Shown one piece after another: positions 6,459 to 10,042 of a DNA stretch of 10,042 nucleotides. The notes under the pieces were generated by a model. The model did no database searches, had not been told where the DNA came from, and worked only from the letters and a program-made list of their open reading frames with translations. The translations under genes were made by a program, and so were the position numbers. The stretch is from positions 1-10,042 of the forward strand of contig JAGGZA010000089.1 in NCBI GenBank assembly GCA_021162265.1. The letters run 5' to 3'. Source of the DNA: Candidatus Aerophobota bacterium (lineage in GTDB: Bacteria > Aerophobota > Aerophobia > Aerophobales > B3-G15). Each line of letters begins with the position of its first letter. Within the stretch, counting starts at the first letter, position 1.

Positions 6459-6872
6459 TTAAACTACCTCCTCCTTCCTTTTCTCTATTAACTTTATATC
6501 ATCTATAATCATACTCTTATCAACTGTCTTGCACATATCATAAACAGTAAGAGCTGCAACTGCAACTGCGGTAATAGCTTCCATTTCAACTCCGGTACGG
6601 TCAACTCCTTTTACTATAGATTCTATTGCTACATAAGAATCCCCAAAGCTAAATTTAACATCAGCCCAGGTTATCTTTACCGGATGACAAAGAGGAATAA
6701 GATGAGGAACATCTTTTAAAGCAAGAAGAGAGGCTACTTTTGCATTCTCTATGACATTACCTTTGGGCACTTTATTTTCTCTTATTAAATTAACCGTTGA
6801 AGCTGACATTATAACCTTTCCCGAAGCTCTTGCCTGTCTTTTACAAACTGGTTTTTCTCCTACATCTATCAT
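6459..6872 (-). CDS. moaC: Cyclic pyranopterin monophosphate synthase MoaC
   Basis: Second enzyme of molybdenum cofactor synthesis: it converts the MoaA product, 3',8-cyclo-dihydro-GTP, to cyclic pyranopterin monophosphate. The protein has 137 residues; E. coli MoaC has 161, and the difference lies mostly at the N-terminus, where this protein begins at MIDV, matching MVDV in E. coli. Catalytic-site residues are present: K37 in VPKGNV, H63 in LCHP (61-64), the DRTGVEMEA motif (91-99), and D112 and K115 in YDMCK. The ATG is preceded by AGAGGTG about 8 nt away. It is the first gene of the operon moaC - MOSC - mogA-like - rnz - cyclase and is driven by a good promoter. MoaA is not in the window. 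Confidence 0.95.
   Translation of the reverse strand: MIDVGEKPVCKRQARASGKVIMSASTVNLIRENKVPKGNVIENAKVASLLALKDVPHLIPLCHPVKITWADVKFSFGDSYVAIESIVKGVDRTGVEMEAITAVAVAALTVYDMCKTVDKSMIIDDIKLIEKRKEEVV
6466..6476 (-). promoter_or_regulatory. Strong ribosome binding site fixing the TTG start of the MOSC gene
   Basis: The last codons of moaC read AAGGAGGAGGT on the minus strand. An AGGAGG at 6472-6467 lies 10 nt before the TTG at 6456. No in-frame ATG lies near the right position, so the strong site is the argument for a TTG start. Confidence 0.7.
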
Positions 6873-6904
6873 ACCATTACACCTCTTTAATATGTGTTTC
6901 TTAA

Positions 6905-6932
6905 ATTCTAAAGCAAAGACAGCTTATGTCAA
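6905..6932 (-). promoter_or_regulatory. Promoter of the moaC operon
   Basis: On the minus strand a perfect TTGACA (6932-6927) is followed by 16 bp and TAGAAT (6910-6905), one mismatch from the consensus -10. The start of transcription would be near 6898, giving a leader of about 25 nt that carries the moaC ribosome site. Confidence 0.7.
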
Positions 6933-6950
6933 GAAAAACAATTGACTTAA
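6924..6950. repeat. Dyad spanning both -35 boxes of the moaC/larE control region
   Basis: TTATGTCAA (6924-6932) and TTGACTTAA (6942-6950) form an inverted repeat, with 8 of 9 positions pairing and a 9-bp spacer. Six positions on each side are the two divergent -35 boxes, so much of the symmetry is expected from paired promoters; the matching bases beyond them are extra. A dimeric regulator bound here would affect both genes (inference). Confidence 0.4.
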
Positions 6951-6969
6951 AAAGAGGCTTTCCTATAAT
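6942..6969 (+). promoter_or_regulatory. Promoter of larE
   Basis: TTGACT (6942-6947), a 16-bp spacer and a perfect TATAAT (6964-6969). Transcription would start near 6976, leaving about 20 nt before the ATG at 6996, with GGTGG (6988-6992) as ribosome site. Its -35 box is only 9 bp from that of the moaC promoter. Confidence 0.75.
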
Positions 6970-6995
6970 GGCAAAAGGTAAAAGGCTGGTGGTAT

Positions 6996-7829
6996 ATGGA
7001 AGAGAAAGTAAAAAAATTAAAGGAAATAATTAAAAAGATGGAAAGTGTTCTGGTTGCCTTTTCCGGAGGGGTAGATAGCACTTTTCTTTTGAAATTTGCA
7101 AAGGATACTTTAAAAGAAAAAGTTATGGCTGTAACTGCAGTTTCTCCAACCTATCCAGAAGAGGAACTTAACGAGGCAAAAAAAATAGCCAGGATGCTGG
7201 GAGTAAAACACATACTTGTGGAAACAAAGGAGCTTGAAAATCCTGAATTTACCCGTAACTCCCCCTGGAGATGTTACTGGTGCAAAAGGGAACTTTTCTC
7301 TGTATTAAATAAAATAGCACAGGCAAATAATATTAAGCAGGTTATAGACGCCTCAAATTGGGACGATTTAAAAGACTTCAGACCAGGAATGCAAGCTGCC
7401 AGGGAAATGGGCATAAACTCACCCTTAAAAGAAGCAGGATTAACAAAGGCTGAGATTCGTATTCTCTCAAAAAAAATGGGGCTTCCCACCTGGAACAAAC
7501 CATCTCTTGCCTGTCTTTCTTCTCGCATACCTTACGGGATGGAAATAAAAAGAGAAGATGTTGAGAAAATAGCGAAAGGAGAGAGTTTTTTAAAGAAGCT
7601 GGGATTCCACCAGGTAAGGGTCAGACACTACAAGGATACAGCGAGAATTGAGGTCCTGCCAGAAGAAATACCCAGATTGTTAAAAAACGAAAACAGAGAA
7701 AAAATTGTAAAAAAATTCAAAAATCTTGGCTACATCTATGTAACCATTGATCTGGAAGGATATAGAAGTGGAAGTATGAACGAAGTTTTAGGGAAGATAA
7801 AATCACCCTTTACAGGAAACAAACCTTAA
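6996..7829 (+). CDS. larE: LarE family ATP-dependent sulfur transferase
   Basis: A 277-residue PP-loop enzyme. LarE activates the carboxylates of the pyridinium bis-carboxylate made by LarB with ATP, then inserts sulfur to build the nickel-pincer nucleotide cofactor of lactate racemase. The PP-loop SGGVDS is at 23-28. RCYWCKRELF (92-101) holds C93 and C96. ACLSSRIPYG (172-181) holds C173, which by position should match the sulfur-donating cysteine (Cys176 in Lactiplantibacillus plantarum LarE, sacrificed to dehydroalanine). Some three-cysteine LarE proteins instead bind a 4Fe-4S cluster; whether C93, C96 and C173 form such a set cannot be decided here. LarB, LarC and LarA are not in the window, so the acceptor could differ. 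It is divergent from moaC and convergent with uvrA, 19 bp apart. Confidence 0.88.
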   Translation: MEEKVKKLKEIIKKMESVLVAFSGGVDSTFLLKFAKDTLKEKVMAVTAVSPTYPEEELNEAKKIARMLGVKHILVETKELENPEFTRNSPWRCYWCKRELFSVLNKIAQANNIKQVIDASNWDDLKDFRPGMQAAREMGINSPLKEAGLTKAEIRILSKKMGLPTWNKPSLACLSSRIPYGMEIKREDVEKIAKGESFLKKLGFHQVRVRHYKDTARIEVLPEEIPRLLKNENREKIVKKFKNLGYIYVTIDLEGYRSGSMNEVLGKIKSPFTGNKP

Positions 7830-7848
7830 TTAATTTCAAAAGGAGAGA

Positions 7849-10042
7849 TTAACCTTTCAAAAGCTCTTTTAAAATCATTCCCGTGTAACTATCCGGGTTT
7901 TCTGCTACCTCTTCAGGAGAACCACAGGCAACAAGTTTCCCTCCCTCATCTCCTCCCTCTGGTCCAAGGTCAACAATATAATCGGCTACTTTTATAACAT
8001 CAGGATTATGCTCAATTACTACAACAGTATTACCTTTATCTACTAACCTGTTCAAAACATTTAAAAGTTTTTCAATATCAGCAAAGTGAAGTCCTGTCGT
8101 GGGCTCATCAAGAATATACAGAGTTTTTCCTGTACCCATCTTGGAAAGCTCCCTTGCGAGTTTGACTCTCTGAGCTTCACCTCCTGAGAGAGTAGGAGCA
8201 GGTTGGCCTAACCTGATATAACCAAGACCTACATCATAAAGGGTTTTCAGCTTTCTCTTTATCTGAGGAACATTGTGGAAAAACTCAAGTGCTTCCTCTA
8301 CGGTCATGTCCAGAACATCGGCAATATTCTTACCCTTATACTTTATCTGGAGAGTTTCCTTATTGTATCTTTTTCCCTTACAAACGTCGCAGGGAACAAA
8401 AACATCTGGTAAAAATTGCATCTCTATTTTTATCATTCCTTCTCCCTTGCACTGATGACATCTTCCTTTGCGAACATTAAAACTAAACCTTCCCTGCGAG
8501 TATCCTCTCATCCTGGCTTCCTCCACCCTGGCAAAAATCTGACGGATAGGAGTAAAGACTCCCGTATAAGTAGCAGGATTGGACCGGGGAGTTCTTCCAA
8601 TTGGTGATTGGTCAATAACCACTACCTTATCTATATATTCAACACCCTCTATTCTTTCATGTTTTCCAGGCTTAACCTTACTCCTGTAAAAGTGCTGGGC
8701 TAAAGCTCTGTAAAGAATATCTTCCACCAGAGTACTCTTGCCCGAACCTGAAACCCCTGTAACGCAGGTAAAGGTTCCTAAAGGAATTTCCACATCTATG
8801 TTCTTTAAATTGTGTTCTCTTGCCCCAATTATTTTAAGATAATGACCACCCTTAGCCCGACGGCGAGAAGAGGGCAAGGGTATTCTTAACTCTCCCTTAA
8901 GGTATTTACCGGTTAAACTTTCAGGGCAATTTTTTATATCAGAAATGGACCCCTGAGCAACAACTTTTCCTCCGTGTTCCCCGGCACCAGGACCAAGGTC
9001 GATTATGTAGTCTGCAGCTTCTATAGTGCTCCTGTCATGCTCCACAACAACCACAGTATTTCCCAGATCCCTTAGCTCTTTCAGTGTATCGAGCAGGCGC
9101 CTTATATCTCTTTGATGTAAACCTATACTTGGCTCATCGAGAATATAAATTACACCCATCAACCCTGAACCAATTTGAGTAGCAAGACGAATGCGCTCTG
9201 CTTCCCCTCCTGAAAGGGTACCTATTCGCCTATCTAAGGTTAAATAGTCAAGCCCTACACTCACCATAAACCCAAGGCGTTTTCTTATCTCTTTCAGGAT
9301 TTCATCAGCAATTAGTTTTTCCCTTTTAGTAAGACGAAGTGAGGAGAAAAATTCCTGGCATTTCTTTATACTCATCTTCACAATATCATAGATATTTTTA
9401 CCCCTGATTTTTATTGCCAGGCTCTCCTGGCGCAACCTGGCACCCTTACATAAAGAACAGGGCGTTTCTCTCACATACTTTTGAATTTCCTCTTTCACAT
9501 ACTCTGATTCGCTTTCTCTGTATCTTCTTTCAAGATTGGGAATAACTCCTTCAAAAGGAGCTCTATAAGTGTAGTAATCCCCACCTCTATACTCGGTAAA
9601 CTCAATTTCCTCAGAATCCGAACCGTAAAGTATAACCTGCTGAATGAAAGGAGGAAGGTTCTTAAAAGGCGTATCCAGAGAAAATTTATAATGTTTTGCC
9701 ACTGCGGCAAGCTGCCTGAAATAGTACCGCGAGGCTGTCCTCGCCCACCTGTAAAATCCCACTCCTTCCTCCCAGGGGACAATAGCTCCCTCTCTGATAG
9801 ATTTCTCTGGATAAGGAACAACAAGCTCGGGATCAATAGTCTGCTGAGTTCCAAGACCTCCACAGACAGGGCAAGCACCATAAGGTGAATTAAAAGAAAA
9901 CATCCGAGGAGAAATCTCCTCATAGCTTATCCCACAGTGAGGACAGGCAAAACGAAGAGAAAAGGGATGTTCTCTTTCTTCTTTCTTATCCTTTACTGTA
10001 ACTAAAATGAGCCCTTTTCCTTTTTCACTGGCAAGCTCCAGC
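7849..10042 (-). CDS. uvrA: UvrABC excision repair protein subunit A (N-terminus off right edge)
   Basis: Damage-recognition ATPase of nucleotide excision repair; it loads UvrB at lesions. The frame stays open upstream of the internal ATG at 9903 to the window edge, so the 730 visible residues start at about residue 220 of a roughly 940-residue protein. Seen, counting from the first visible residue: zinc module CPHC...CPVC (C33, C36, C57, C60); a further CSLC (195-198); first ABC signature LSGGE (276-280) and Walker B ILDEPS; second Walker A GVSGSGKST (429-437); second zinc module with C528, C531, C551, C554; second signature LSGGE (618-622) and Walker B ILDEPT. The first Walker A lies outside. 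The C-terminus is complete (TAA at 7851-7849). No frameshift or missing motif is visible. Confidence 0.97.
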   Translation of the reverse strand, partial: LELASEKGKGLILVTVKDKKEEREHPFSLRFACPHCGISYEEISPRMFSFNSPYGACPVCGGLGTQQTIDPELVVPYPEKSIREGAIVPWEEGVGFYRWARTASRYYFRQLAAVAKHYKFSLDTPFKNLPPFIQQVILYGSDSEEIEFTEYRGGDYYTYRAPFEGVIPNLERRYRESESEYVKEEIQKYVRETPCSLCKGARLRQESLAIKIRGKNIYDIVKMSIKKCQEFFSSLRLTKREKLIADEILKEIRKRLGFMVSVGLDYLTLDRRIGTLSGGEAERIRLATQIGSGLMGVIYILDEPSIGLHQRDIRRLLDTLKELRDLGNTVVVVEHDRSTIEAADYIIDLGPGAGEHGGKVVAQGSISDIKNCPESLTGKYLKGELRIPLPSSRRRAKGGHYLKIIGAREHNLKNIDVEIPLGTFTCVTGVSGSGKSTLVEDILYRALAQHFYRSKVKPGKHERIEGVEYIDKVVVIDQSPIGRTPRSNPATYTGVFTPIRQIFARVEEARMRGYSQGRFSFNVRKGRCHQCKGEGMIKIEMQFLPDVFVPCDVCKGKRYNKETLQIKYKGKNIADVLDMTVEEALEFFHNVPQIKRKLKTLYDVGLGYIRLGQPAPTLSGGEAQRVKLARELSKMGTGKTLYILDEPTTGLHFADIEKLLNVLNRLVDKGNTVVVIEHNPDVIKVADYIVDLGPEGGDEGGKLVACGSPEEVAENPDSYTGMILKELLKG

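Noticed and set aside
7841..7872. Rho-independent terminator between larE and uvrA
   Set aside because: The AAAAG...CTTTT symmetry is short and AT-rich with no GC stem followed by a T-run.
9495..9923. 142-codon minus-strand reading frame
   Set aside because: It lies in another frame of uvrA, shows no family motif, and the uvrA frame over the same bases carries conserved zinc-module and UvrA residues.
1..10042. Defence island, prophage, transposon or CRISPR
   Set aside because: No transposase, integrase, toxin-antitoxin, nuclease-helicase set, spaced direct repeats or target-site duplications were found; the genes are housekeeping, cofactor and signalling families.

Overview
The window looks bacterial: AT-rich, with Shine-Dalgarno sites before most genes, two near-consensus sigma70-type promoters, and bacterial families throughout (UvrA, MogA-like, PAS/GAF/GGDEF proteins). 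A DUF166 protein, molybdenum cofactor genes and LarE hint at an anaerobic or metal-cofactor-rich lifestyle. This is an inference, and the sequence does not fix a phylum.

Layout, left to right. (1) 1-91, minus strand: first 30 codons of a membrane-anchored protein running off the left edge. (2) 92-303: a gap without a convincing gene. (3) 304-2067, minus: PAS-PAS-GAF-GGDEF diguanylate cyclase. (4) 2184-2879, plus: cysteine-rich DUF166 protein with its own promoter. (5) 6872 down to 2886, minus: a compact five-gene run, moaC - MOSC - mogA-like - rnz - second PAS-PAS-GAF-GGDEF cyclase, in which every junction overlaps or is separated by 2 bp. (6) 6873-6995: a short region with back-to-back promoters for moaC (minus) and larE (plus). 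(7) 6996-7829, plus: larE. (8) 7849-10042, minus: uvrA, lacking its N-terminus beyond the right edge.

How the genes may work together. MoaC makes the pterin intermediate of molybdenum cofactor, the MogA-like protein adenylylates molybdopterin, and the MOSC protein belongs to the sulfur/Mo-cofactor handling superfamily. LarE, transcribed in the opposite direction from an adjacent promoter, is a sulfur-donating PP-loop enzyme of the nickel-pincer cofactor pathway. Two metal-dithiolate type cofactor pathways therefore meet at one promoter region. RNase Z (tRNA 3' processing) and a c-di-GMP synthase are attached downstream of the Moco genes with overlapping codons. The two cyclases share domain order and keep both the GGEEF active site and the RxxD inhibitory site, so they look like active paralogues with different sensor halves.

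I found no mobile element, CRISPR array, rRNA/tRNA gene or convincing rho-independent terminator. Most genes are recognisable families; the interest lies in gene arrangement, the moaC/larE control region and the uncharacterised DUF166 protein.
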